Source: Fretibacterium sp. OH1220_COT-178 (GTDB lineage Bacteria; Synergistota; Synergistia; Synergistales; Aminobacteriaceae). From it: a DNA stretch of 51,178 nucleotides. The position numbers and the translations under genes were made by a program. Positions 41,991 through 49,612 of the stretch are shown piece by piece (positions within the stretch are counted from its first letter, which is position 1; the number at the start of each line of letters is the position of its first letter). The notes beneath the pieces are model-generated. The model had not been told where the DNA came from, ran no database searches, and saw nothing but the letters and a program-made list of their open reading frames with translations. The stretch lies in the NCBI RefSeq assembly GCF_003860125.1, contig NZ_RQYL01000021.1, forward strand, positions 1 to 51,178. The letters run 5' to 3'.

Positions 41991-42911
41991 ATGACAGATA
42001 AAAATCGTTTTCGGGGTGTTATTCCTGCATTGATCACTTGTTTCGACAGCAAGGGGTCTTTTGACGAAAAACGTATGCGCCTGGTCGTACGCGACCTCCT
42101 GGCACAAAACGTGCAAGGATTGTATCTGACGGGCAGCACGGGTGAAGCCTTCCTGATGACGCTGGAAGAGCGCAAGCGGGTCGTAGAGGTCGTCGCCGAT
42201 GAAACCGCCGGCCGTGTCCCTCTGATCGTTCACGTGGGAGCCATCTCAACCCGGCACAGCACCGAACTGGCCTTACACGCCAAAGATGTGGGCGTCGACG
42301 CGATCTCGTCTGTTCCACCATTTTACTGGAAATTTTCTGAGAAAGAGATTTTCTCCTATTACGAGACACTCTGCAGTTCCGTCGACCTGCCCGTGGTCGT
42401 GTACAACGTCCCCTTGGCAGGGCTCATGAGCCTCTCGTTTATCGAGCAGCTTTACAAGATCCCCAACGTCTGCGGCGTCAAATACACGGCTACGACACAT
42501 TATGAGATTGCACTGCTCAAGAATACTTTGGGGCCGGATTTTTTGGTGTTCTCCGGCTGCGACGAGATGGCCATCTCCGGTCTGCTGTTCGGTGCAGACG
42601 GCCTCATAGGCTCTTTCTACAACCTCATGCCCGAGGTCTTCCTGGACATCTATCGTCTGCAGAGACAAGGCGACCTGCAGGCAGCGACACGACGCCAGCG
42701 CGAGGCCGATCTCATCATTCTAAAGGCTCTTGAATACAGCTATTATGCGGTGATCAAGCTCGGCATGAAATGGTCCGGCGTCGATGCCGGTTATTGCCGC
42801 GCCCCTTTCACCAATTACACCGACAAAGAAGAGATGTTCCTCCGGCAAACCTTCCGACTGTTGCGGGATACGAACCGTATTGTTGGCGTTCGTTTCCTGG
42901 ACGCGCTATAG
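41991..42911 (+). CDS. nanA: N-acetylneuraminate lyase
   Basis: The 306-residue class I aldolase fits the sialate-lyase branch of the DHDPS/NAL family. It has the GSTGEAFLMTLEER loop (GSTGE, 48-52), the catalytic tyrosine in YNVPL (Y138) and the Schiff-base lysine in CGVKYTATTHYE (K164). It should cleave N-acetylneuraminate to pyruvate and ManNAc, or a related 2-keto acid. ATG 41991 follows AAGGGAG. It is followed immediately by nanE and nanK. Compared with the lyase at 23091, this one carries the sialate-type KYTA motif. Confidence 0.88.
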   Translation: MTDKNRFRGVIPALITCFDSKGSFDEKRMRLVVRDLLAQNVQGLYLTGSTGEAFLMTLEERKRVVEVVADETAGRVPLIVHVGAISTRHSTELALHAKDVGVDAISSVPPFYWKFSEKEIFSYYETLCSSVDLPVVVYNVPLAGLMSLSFIEQLYKIPNVCGVKYTATTHYEIALLKNTLGPDFLVFSGCDEMAISGLLFGADGLIGSFYNLMPEVFLDIYRLQRQGDLQAATRRQREADLIILKALEYSYYAVIKLGMKWSGVDAGYCRAPFTNYTDKEEMFLRQTFRLLRDTNRIVGVRFLDAL

Positions 42912-43627
42912 TGACAAAACTTTATGCCATGACGACAACTTTCGATAAAATTCGCGGCGGGTTGATTGTATCCTGCCAGGCCTTGCCCAATGAGCCCCTG
43001 CACTCGTCCTTTATTATGTCTCGCATGGCCCTCGCCGCTGAACGTGGCGGTGCCGTTGGTATTCGAGCGAACTCCGTCACAGATATCCTGGCCATCCGAG
43101 AGATAGTGAAGCTCCCCATCATAGGTATCATCAAAACCGTGTTCAAGGACAGTCCCGTATGCATCACCCCGACACAAGCACAGGTCAGTGCACTTGTAAA
43201 GACAGGTGTCGAGATCATCGCGATGGATGCCACGGACCGCATCCGTCCCGATGGACATACATTGAAAACTCTGTTTCCTGCGCTTCGATCAGCCTATCCG
43301 GAACAACTTTTTATGGCGGATTGCTCCTCCTTCGCAGATGCCGCCGAGGCTGAAAAGCTTGGCTTTGATTGTGTGGGAACTACGCTGGCCGGCTATACCG
43401 ATGCCACCCGTGGCAGTCCTATCCCGGACTTCACACTGCTCCATCAGCTATGCCAGAAACTTTCGGTGCCGGTGATCGCCGAAGGCGGTATCCGCACACC
43501 TGAAGAACTTCGTCAAGCCATCGACATGGGTGCCTGGTGCGCCGTCGTCGGCGGCGCTATTACCAGGCCCATGGAGATCACACAGCGCTTCGTTGCGGCA
43601 CTTAGAGGCAATCGATGTCCATCTTGA
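42911..43627 (+). CDS. nanE: N-acetylmannosamine-6-phosphate 2-epimerase
   Basis: The TIM-barrel protein (238 residues from GTG 42911) matches NanE: GGLIVSCQALPNEPLH, GAVGIRANSV, IIGIIKTVFKDSPVCITP, EIIAMDATDR, FMADCSSFADAAEAEKLG and VIAEGGIRTPEELRQAID. It converts ManNAc-6-P to GlcNAc-6-P. GTG 42911 shares one base with the nanA stop; ATG 42929 is the alternative, and neither has a strong ribosome site, so coupling is likely. The end overlaps nanK by 13 nt. Confidence 0.9.
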   Translation: MTKLYAMTTTFDKIRGGLIVSCQALPNEPLHSSFIMSRMALAAERGGAVGIRANSVTDILAIREIVKLPIIGIIKTVFKDSPVCITPTQAQVSALVKTGVEIIAMDATDRIRPDGHTLKTLFPALRSAYPEQLFMADCSSFADAAEAEKLGFDCVGTTLAGYTDATRGSPIPDFTLLHQLCQKLSVPVIAEGGIRTPEELRQAIDMGAWCAVVGGAITRPMEITQRFVAALRGNRCPS

Positions 43628-44511
43628 CCCTGGATATCGGCGCAACGGCAGTAAAATATGGTCTTTTTGACCCCAATGGCATTCTGTTTAAGCAAGGAGA
43701 TTTTCCCACGCAAGCCCAAAACGGCGCACATTCACTTTTTGTACGACTCACCGCCTGGATCCAAAATTTGCCTGAGACGATATCCGCCATTGGAGTAAGC
43801 ACATGCGGTCAGGTAGATCCATCGACAGGAAACATCATGTATGCGACAGACAACCTGCCAGGATACACGGGGATGCAGGTTCGGTCCTATCTGGAAGAGA
43901 CGTTCTCTGTTCCCGTAGCAGTCGAGAACGATGCCAACGCCGCAGCAATCGGTGAGGCGTATTTTGGTTCTGCCAGAGGAATGCCCGATTTTCTTTGCAT
44001 TACGTATGGCACCGGCATAGGAGGCGCCATCATATCGGATAACAGCATTTATCGTGGAAAGAACGGCTCCGCCGGCGAGTTTGGACATATCATCACTCAT
44101 GCAGGCGGCCTTCCCTGTACCTGCGGAGGAAAGGGTTGCTATGAAACATACGCTTCCGTGAACGCTCTCTGCCGTCGCGTACGCGCTGTCACGGGGCAAA
44201 CGCTCAGCAGCCACGAGATCATGATGCGCATTCAGGAAGACTCCATTGCAAATGCTTTGAAAGACTGGGTTTACGAGGTCGCCATTGGTCTTTCCAGTCT
44301 TATTCATGCCCTCAATCCTTACTGTATCATACTCGGCGGGGGTATTATGGAAAACCCTCGGCTGCTTCACCTCCTTCGAAAAGAAACCTTGGAACTTGTC
44401 ATGCCTAACTTTCGAGGCACACTTATCTTTGGAGCGGCCCTTGGCAATCAGGCGGCCCTTTACGGTATGTTCCACTTTTTGAGGGATTCCGTCACAAAAG
44501 GCGATCCGTAA
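43615..44511 (+). CDS. nanK: N-acetylmannosamine kinase, ROK family
   Basis: The 298-residue sugar kinase has the ROK pattern: ATP loop TLDIGATAVKYGL, catalytic aspartate D106 in ENDANAAAIGE, GTGIGGAII, the substrate-binding GEFGH (154-158) and the zinc site CTCGGKGC (168-175). Placed after nanA and nanE it should phosphorylate ManNAc, though a related hexosamine is possible. ATG 43615 is inside the end of nanE. Its stop ends at 44511, directly against the opposing stop of the CDF gene. No nagA or nagB is in the island. Confidence 0.87.
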   Translation: MSILTLDIGATAVKYGLFDPNGILFKQGDFPTQAQNGAHSLFVRLTAWIQNLPETISAIGVSTCGQVDPSTGNIMYATDNLPGYTGMQVRSYLEETFSVPVAVENDANAAAIGEAYFGSARGMPDFLCITYGTGIGGAIISDNSIYRGKNGSAGEFGHIITHAGGLPCTCGGKGCYETYASVNALCRRVRAVTGQTLSSHEIMMRIQEDSIANALKDWVYEVAIGLSSLIHALNPYCIILGGGIMENPRLLHLLRKETLELVMPNFRGTLIFGAALGNQAALYGMFHFLRDSVTKGDP

Positions 44512-45396
44512 TCAACTCTCCTCCGCCTCGGGGTGGATGACGCAGCTGATGCGCAGGCCCAGGCGTTCGTTCAGCAGGGCCTCCAGGCGGTGCGTCATGG
44601 CATGGACGTCCCGCAGCCGCATCTCCGGGTCGCACTGCACGTGGAAGTCCGCGTAGATCAGGTCCCCCGAACGCCGGGAGCGAACCTTGTGCACGCCCCG
44701 GACGTCGGGGTCCGTCCGCACGACCTCCGCGATCCGCTGCGGGTCGATCGCGATGTGGTCCGTCAGCTCGTCCGAGGCCTCCCGGAAGATCGCGTAGGCC
44801 GCCTTGAATATGACCAGCGCGATGACCAGAGAGACCGCAGAGTCCACCCAGAGCGGCGCCCCCAGAAAGGTGATCAGGGCCAGGGAGACCAGCACGCCGC
44901 AGGTGACGTAGACGTCGGACAGGGTGTGCCGCGCATCCGACCGCAGGATGGCCGAGGAAAGCCGCTTCCCGGCCCGATCCTCCAGCCGGGCGACGACGAC
45001 GTTGAAGACCAGCGTCGCCGCCACCACCGCGAACTCGCCGCGCGAGGGCACGCGAAAATCGGGCTCGAAAAGGTTGCGGACGCTCTGCACCAGGATCGTG
45101 ATACCCAGGTAGACCAGCAGCGCCACGATCGCGAGGCTCGCCAGGGTCTCGTATCGGGAGTGCCCGTAGGCGTGCCCCTCGTCGCAGGGCCGCCCGGCGG
45201 CCTCCACCCCGACGAGCCCGATGACGTTCGAAAAGCCGTCGGTGAGCGAATGGTAGCCGTCCGCCAGCACGGACTGCAGGTTCGTCATCAGCCCGACGGC
45301 GATCTTCGCCACCGAGACCAGCAGGTTGCAGAACAGCACCGCCAGGAGAACCCGCTGGACCCGCCCCCTCTTCTCGCTTGCCTCGCCCCTGCTCAT
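44512..45396 (-). CDS. Cation diffusion facilitator family exporter
   Basis: The 294-residue CDF protein has six predicted helices and the metal-site motifs DGYHSLTDGFSN on helix 2 and SDARHTLSDV on helix 5, plus HAYGHSRYE. The C-terminal cytoplasmic domain (DPDVRGVHKVRSRRSG, ADFHVQCDPEM, HRLEALLNE) is the usual ferredoxin-like dimer domain. It would export Zn2+, Fe2+, Mn2+ or similar by proton exchange. It starts 3 bp after the M20 gene and is probably co-transcribed; the ATG has no ribosome site of its own. Its stop abuts the nanK stop. Confidence 0.88.
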   Translation of the reverse strand: MSRGEASEKRGRVQRVLLAVLFCNLLVSVAKIAVGLMTNLQSVLADGYHSLTDGFSNVIGLVGVEAAGRPCDEGHAYGHSRYETLASLAIVALLVYLGITILVQSVRNLFEPDFRVPSRGEFAVVAATLVFNVVVARLEDRAGKRLSSAILRSDARHTLSDVYVTCGVLVSLALITFLGAPLWVDSAVSLVIALVIFKAAYAIFREASDELTDHIAIDPQRIAEVVRTDPDVRGVHKVRSRRSGDLIYADFHVQCDPEMRLRDVHAMTHRLEALLNERLGLRISCVIHPEAEES

Positions 45397-45399
45397 CGG

Positions 45400-46575
45400 T
45401 CAGCGCGCCAGCGTATCCAGGGCAAGAGCGGCGAGGCCGGCGACCCCCATGGAGAACCCCGACTCGTCGGCGTAAAAGTCCGGGGAGTGCAGGGGATGGG
45501 CCGTTCGCCCCTCCGCCCCGACCCCGAGCCGGAAGTGCGCGCCGGGCACGTGCTCCAGGAAGAGCGCGAAGTCCTCGCCCCCCATGGAGGGCTCGGGCAG
45601 AGTCCTGACGCGGTCGGGCCCGAACAGATCCTTAAAGGTCCCGACCATGCGGTCGAACAGCGCGTCGTCGTTCACCACCGGCGGCAGGCCTTCCGAGGTC
45701 TCCAGGACCGCCGAGCCGCGCAGCGTCGCCGCCGTCCCCTCGACGATCCGGCGGGCGGACTCCAGGATGCGGGTCCCCACGTCCTTCGCGAGGGCGCGCA
45801 CCGTGCCGTCGATCACGACCTCCTCGGGGATGATGTTCCCGGCCGTGCCGCCGTGGATCTGCCCCAGGGTCAGGACCCCGGTCTCGAGCGGGGGGAGCTC
45901 ACGGGCCACCACCGACTGGAGCGAGCAGACGATGTGCCCGGCGATCAGGATCGGGTCGATGCAGCGGTGCGGATGGGCCGCATGGCCCTGCCGGCCCGTG
46001 ATGCGGATGCGGATGGACTGCGCCCCGGCCAGGACGGCCCCGCGGCGGATGCCGACGGTCCCCGCCGGCAGGTCGGGCCAGACGTGCAGCGCGAAGACGG
46101 CGTCCATTTTGGGTTCGTCCAGGGCCCCGTCGGCGATCATCCGCGCCGCACCGCCCGCCCCCTCCTCGCCGGGCTGAAAGATCAGCTTGACCGTCCCCGA
46201 GAACGCGTCCCGCATGCCGTGCAGCAGCTCGGCGGCGCCCAGCAGGCAGGCCGTATGGACGTCGTGCCCGCAGGCATGCGCCCGTCCGGGAACGGTCGAG
46301 CGGAACGGCAGATCGCCGCGCTCCTCCACCGGCAACGCGTCCATGTCCGCCCTCAGCCCCACGCACCGGTCCCCCGGACGCCCCTCGATGCGGGCGACGA
46401 CCCCCGTCCCGGCGCAGCGGCGAACGTCCGCAACGCCGATCTCCGCGAGCGCCCGCTCCACGAAGGCGGCCGTCCCCTCGGTCTCCATGCCCAGTTCGGG
46501 GTGCGCGTGGATGTGCCTGCGCCACGCCTTCACCTTTTCCTCGAGCCGACGCGCCCGTTCCAATACCTCCGCCAT
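45400..46575 (-). CDS. M20D-family amidohydrolase
   Basis: The 391-residue peptidase-fold hydrolase has the M20D zinc or manganese site: HACGHDVH (100-107), QPGEEGAGG with the general-base Glu (about 137-138), HAAHPH in the lid domain and the C-terminal MGGEDFALFLE. Members cleave N-acyl or N-aromatic amino acids (hippurate, IAA-conjugates, N-acetyl amino acids). ATG 46575 follows GGAGGAGGG. It precedes the CDF exporter by 3 bp; the pairing may reflect control of metal for the enzyme, but that is speculation. Substrate unknown. Confidence 0.88.
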   Translation of the reverse strand: MAEVLERARRLEEKVKAWRRHIHAHPELGMETEGTAAFVERALAEIGVADVRRCAGTGVVARIEGRPGDRCVGLRADMDALPVEERGDLPFRSTVPGRAHACGHDVHTACLLGAAELLHGMRDAFSGTVKLIFQPGEEGAGGAARMIADGALDEPKMDAVFALHVWPDLPAGTVGIRRGAVLAGAQSIRIRITGRQGHAAHPHRCIDPILIAGHIVCSLQSVVARELPPLETGVLTLGQIHGGTAGNIIPEEVVIDGTVRALAKDVGTRILESARRIVEGTAATLRGSAVLETSEGLPPVVNDDALFDRMVGTFKDLFGPDRVRTLPEPSMGGEDFALFLEHVPGAHFRLGVGAEGRTAHPLHSPDFYADESGFSMGVAGLAALALDTLAR

Positions 46576-46642
46576 CGAAATCCCTCCTCCGCGGGAGAGC
46601 CGGTGCGAACACACCGCCCCCCGCAAGCTCTCTAAAGTATAA

Positions 46643-46674
46643 CGCCGGCCGGGGGTATTCTGCCCCGGCCGGCG
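46643..46674 (-). terminator. Terminator after the TusA-like gene
   Basis: CGCCGGCCGGGG (46643-46654) and CCCCGGCCGGCG (46663-46674) form a perfect 12-bp stem. On the minus strand TTATACTTTA follows. It separates the yedE-tusA pair from the M20 gene. Confidence 0.6.
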
Positions 46675-46702
46675 CACAACTCTTTATGGAATCCGGATCC
46701 TC

Positions 46703-46921
46703 TCAGCGCTCCAGAACGACCCGGTACCCTCCGTCGCGCGGCTCCTTCCTCACGCGCCAGCCCTTGTTCTCCGCGAACCGGGCGACGTTGTCGCGCGAGG
46801 TCGCCGTGTCCACCAGAACCTCGACACAGCCCGACTCCAGGCCGGACAGCGCCTTTTTCGTCTCCATCACGGGCTGCGGACAGGAGAGCCCGGAGGCGTT
46901 CACCGTAATGCGCTCGCTCAT
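46703..46921 (-). CDS. TusA/SirA/YedF-like sulfur-carrier protein
   Basis: The 72-residue protein has the family motif GLSCPQPVMETKKAL, where the cysteine carries a persulfide or acts in sulfur or selenium transfer. The remainder (EVLVDTATSRDNVARFA, GWRVRKEP) follows the TusA fold. ATG 46921 follows GAGGAGG. It starts 19 bp after the YedE-like gene and is co-transcribed with it. The pair recurs in many anaerobes, with either thiosulfate or selenium suggested as substrate. Confidence 0.88.
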   Translation of the reverse strand: MSERITVNASGLSCPQPVMETKKALSGLESGCVEVLVDTATSRDNVARFAENKGWRVRKEPRDGGYRVVLER

Positions 46922-46940
46922 GACCAACACCTCCTCAGGC

Positions 46941-48023
46941 CTAGGCCGAGCGGGTCCGACAGGCGAACCCGACGGCCAGACAGAACACGAGCCCGACGAT
47001 CGTCGCCGGGATCCCCGCGGGCCCGACGCCCGCCCCGCTGCTCGCCGTGGAGAAGTTGTGGGCCAGCGCCGCGCCGGTCAGCATCCCCAGGACGAACACG
47101 GCGGCGTCCCCGTCGCCCTCGCCCGTCATGATGAGCTGGCGGCCCGGGCAGCCGCCCGCCAGCGTGAAGGCCAGGCCGGAGAGCACCATGCCCATGAAGT
47201 TCCAGAGCGACTGGGTATGGGCCACGGGCTGCTTCTCGAAGCCGGGATGGAAGTAGCCCAGCGCGTAGCTCGCGGCGAAGGCGGCCAGGGTGAAGGCGAC
47301 GATGCCCTTGAACAGGTGCCCGTCCCCCATCATGAGGAGGTCCCGCAGGGCCCCGACGGTGCAGAAGCGGCTGCGCTGCGCCAGCCAGCCCACGAGAAGC
47401 CCCGCCGCCAGCGAGACGAGCAGGGGCGCGTGCTGCGCTCCCGGCCCCTTCTCGGAGAAGAAGATGGGGCCCGTCCCCTCCGGCCCGAACAGGGGCTTGA
47501 GGACGACCAGGGCCAGCAGCACCAGGGCGATGAACGGCATGACCAGGCCCGACGCCCTCGGGCTGCGCTCGGCGGCGCCGAGGCTGAAGCCGTTCCAGAG
47601 GAAGGCGATGCCCATCAGGACCCCGACGATCAGGCCCCCGATGCCGTAAAGGGCGTTCCAGTCCCCGCCCGCGAGGCGCAGATAGGCCCTCCAGGGGCAC
47701 CCCAGAAAGACCAGCGCGCCGAACATGGCGCACACGCCGAGAAAGAAGCGCACCACGGGCGAGGAGCCGCTGCGCGGCGCGTACTCGCCGAAGGCGAGGG
47801 CCGAGAGGAACGAGCCCAGGATGAACGCCGGGATCTCCGGCCTCAGGTACTGCACCACGGCCGCGCGGTGCAGGCCCAGCGCGCCCGCGATGTCCCGCGT
47901 GAAGCAGGCCACGCAGAACCCCATGTTGCCGGGGTTGCCCAGCCTGACGAGCAGGACGGCGACGAGCCCCAGAATTCCGCCCGTCACCCAGGGCCCGTGG
48001 CGGGACGTCAACAACCTATCCAT
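46941..48023 (-). CDS. YedE/YeeE-like membrane protein
   Basis: The 360-residue protein has nine to ten hydrophobic segments and the conserved Cys-containing motifs of the YedE/FdhT branch: NMGFCVACFTRDIAGALG, FLGCPWRAYLRLAGGDW, SRFCTVGALRDLLMMGD and AGGCPGRQLIMTGEGDGD. YeeE imports thiosulfate, and YedE is associated with selenium metabolism. ATG 48023 follows GGAGG, whereas an ATG six codons upstream sits over that site. With the TusA-like gene it forms a two-gene operon. Which element is moved is not readable. Confidence 0.85.
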   Translation of the reverse strand: MDRLLTSRHGPWVTGGILGLVAVLLVRLGNPGNMGFCVACFTRDIAGALGLHRAAVVQYLRPEIPAFILGSFLSALAFGEYAPRSGSSPVVRFFLGVCAMFGALVFLGCPWRAYLRLAGGDWNALYGIGGLIVGVLMGIAFLWNGFSLGAAERSPRASGLVMPFIALVLLALVVLKPLFGPEGTGPIFFSEKGPGAQHAPLLVSLAAGLLVGWLAQRSRFCTVGALRDLLMMGDGHLFKGIVAFTLAAFAASYALGYFHPGFEKQPVAHTQSLWNFMGMVLSGLAFTLAGGCPGRQLIMTGEGDGDAAVFVLGMLTGAALAHNFSTASSGAGVGPAGIPATIVGLVFCLAVGFACRTRSA

Positions 48024-48041
48024 GTCGAAATCGACCTCCAT

Positions 48042-48353
48042 TCAAATCAAAAGGGAAGCGGCGGCGGCAGGACTCGCCCCCAAAAGGCAGGGCCGCCGCA
48101 CACGAAAAGGACGCAGGGGCAAACGGTCGAGCGGAGAGCGACGCCCTCCGTCAAGGCCGCGTCAGACGGCATCCGAACATCAGGTCATGCGGGCCACCTC
48201 CCCTGCACAGCTTCGCTCCATTCCCGTTCGAAACGGCCATTCCCGACAGGACCGGCAAACGCGCCTCAATTGTATCAGGTCTTAGACGCGCCGGGGGCGG
48301 AGCCCGGCGCGGCCCGCGTTATTTTTACCGAGCTTCGGCCCCGCAGGATTCCC
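48042..48353. other. Intergenic region upstream of the YedE-like gene
   Basis: This stretch between divergent genes holds no convincing gene. A GCGCCGGG/CCCGGCGC hairpin lies at 48288-48310. I looked for a known riboswitch on the minus strand and did not recognise one. Confidence 0.4.
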
Positions 48354-48381
48354 TTGTCCCCGGCGGATCCGGCGTTAAAAT
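48354..48381 (+). promoter_or_regulatory. Promoter of the DUF3298 gene
   Basis: TTGTCC (48354-48359) and TAAAAT (48376-48381) are 16 bp apart. The resulting leader of about 100 nt can fold a hairpin between GCGAAGGGTC (about 48388) and GGACCTTTCGC (about 48430). Confidence 0.6.
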
Positions 48382-48485
48382 GGATGTGCGAAGGGTCAGC
48401 CCGTTCCTCAGCTCCAAAGGACCTTTCGCGGTTCTCTCTTCATCGGTAGATAACTCACAGTTCCGTTTCGAAAGGGGTTTTTTCA

Positions 48486-49247
48486 ATGGAAGTTTTTTCT
48501 ATGAAGAAGGTCGTAAGGAATTTCAAAGTCATGGCGGTCCTGCTGGCTGCGGCGGCATTCTCTTTCTCCGCCGGGGCGGGGTATGCCGCGCAGGTGACGC
48601 CCGAGGCCGGGAAGGCCAAGGCTGAGCCGCAGCTGGCGTTCTCCACCATCACACACCAGGAGGAGGCCTTCGAGGCCTCCATCCAGGTGCCGATCCTTCG
48701 CGGCACGGGCAACGCCGAGCTGGAAAAGCGGCTGAACGAACGGTTCCTCGAGGACGCCGTCGCCGTCTACAGGAGCTTCGTTCTCAGGATGGGCGAGATG
48801 AAGAACATGGGGGCCGGCTACTTTTCCATAGCGACCGCCAGCAGGATTGCGGCGCACGGGAACGGCCTCTTGTCCCTGGAGCATCGGGTCACCGAGACGA
48901 TGGCCTCGTCCGGGACCCTCGTCCGTTTCGACAACATCGACCTCGGGACCGGCCGGGAGATCGCGCTTTCGGACCTGTTCAAGGACGACCGCTACACCAA
49001 GCCCCTCACCAAGATCGTCAAGTCCCTCATGAAAGAGGAGATGAAAAAGGACAAGGCGACGGCCTACTTCCTGGAGGAGGTCCCCGAGGTCCGGAAGGAT
49101 CAGCCCTTCTACATCGAGGACGGCAAGCTCGTCCTGGTCTTCGACCAGGGGACCGTGGCGCCCTATTCCATGGGAGCCCGCTCCTTCGTCATCCCCACGA
49201 AGCCGATCAAGGGCCTGCTGGCCCCCTCGCAGAGCTACCTGAAATAG
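48486..49247 (+). CDS. Secreted DUF3298/RsiV-like protein
   Basis: The 253-residue protein has a signal peptide (cleavage near GYAA, residues 32-35) and a DUF3298 domain. Typical elements are NAELEKRLNERF, the LSLEHRVTE strand, GREIALSDLFKDD and the C-terminal FYIEDGKLVLVFDQ, then APYSMGARSFVIP. In RsiV this domain senses lysozyme, but here there is no transmembrane anti-sigma part, so the protein is a periplasmic or exported domain of unknown role. ATG 48486 follows AAAGGGG; an ATG five codons on is possible. A terminator hairpin lies at 49264-49301. Confidence 0.82.
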   Translation: MEVFSMKKVVRNFKVMAVLLAAAAFSFSAGAGYAAQVTPEAGKAKAEPQLAFSTITHQEEAFEASIQVPILRGTGNAELEKRLNERFLEDAVAVYRSFVLRMGEMKNMGAGYFSIATASRIAAHGNGLLSLEHRVTETMASSGTLVRFDNIDLGTGREIALSDLFKDDRYTKPLTKIVKSLMKEEMKKDKATAYFLEEVPEVRKDQPFYIEDGKLVLVFDQGTVAPYSMGARSFVIPTKPIKGLLAPSQSYLK

Positions 49248-49263
49248 CGTACATCAAAGCCAG

Positions 49264-49301
49264 GGAGGGGCCCCGGCTGCGGGACCCCTCCTTACTTTCT
49301 T
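49264..49301 (+). terminator. Terminator after the DUF3298 gene
   Basis: GGAGGGGCCCC (49264-49274) and GGGACCCCTCC (49281-49291) form an 11-bp stem with one mismatch. TTACTTTCTTT follows. Confidence 0.75.
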
Positions 49302-49357
49302 TCCATGCGGCAGCCCCGGCAAGGAAGCCGGATCTGCCCCGATTTTCCGCAAAACGG

Positions 49358-49517
49358 CTACAGCCCGCCCTTGTAGACCTTCAGGCCCGCATAGAGCAGC
49401 CCGACGACCGCCAGCCCAATGAGCAGCACCTTCACCAGGGCGGGAATGGCCTGGACGACAAGGGAAACCACCACCAGGGCGATGGCCCCCAGCACGACCA
49501 AAGTCATGATCGACATT
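49358..49517 (-). pseudogene. Small hydrophobic ORF with a +1 frame break
   Basis: A ribosome site (AAGGGGG) and ATG 49517 begin MSIMTF, but that frame becomes unlike protein. One base out of frame, from 49501 to the stop at 49358, the sequence encodes a very hydrophobic run (VVLGAIALVVVSLVVQAIPA, then a second helix and a basic KVYKGGL tail). Removing one T from the four-T run (49500-49503) would join the two into a 52-residue two-helix membrane protein. It could be a genuine frameshift, a sequence error or programmed slippage. Family unknown. It lies between the YkvI-type gene and the DUF3298 terminator. Confidence 0.45.
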
Positions 49518-49612
49518 CCGCAAACATCCCCCTTCGTTTGAGATCGCTCGATGCATCGGATCCATTTTAGCCCGACCGGGCTCCCCTCGAAAGCGTACTC
49601 CTGCGGTCCTCT

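Noticed and set aside
48042-48353. Riboswitch upstream of the YedE-like gene
   Set aside because: The long GC-rich leader suggested one, but no conserved core of a known class was recognised.
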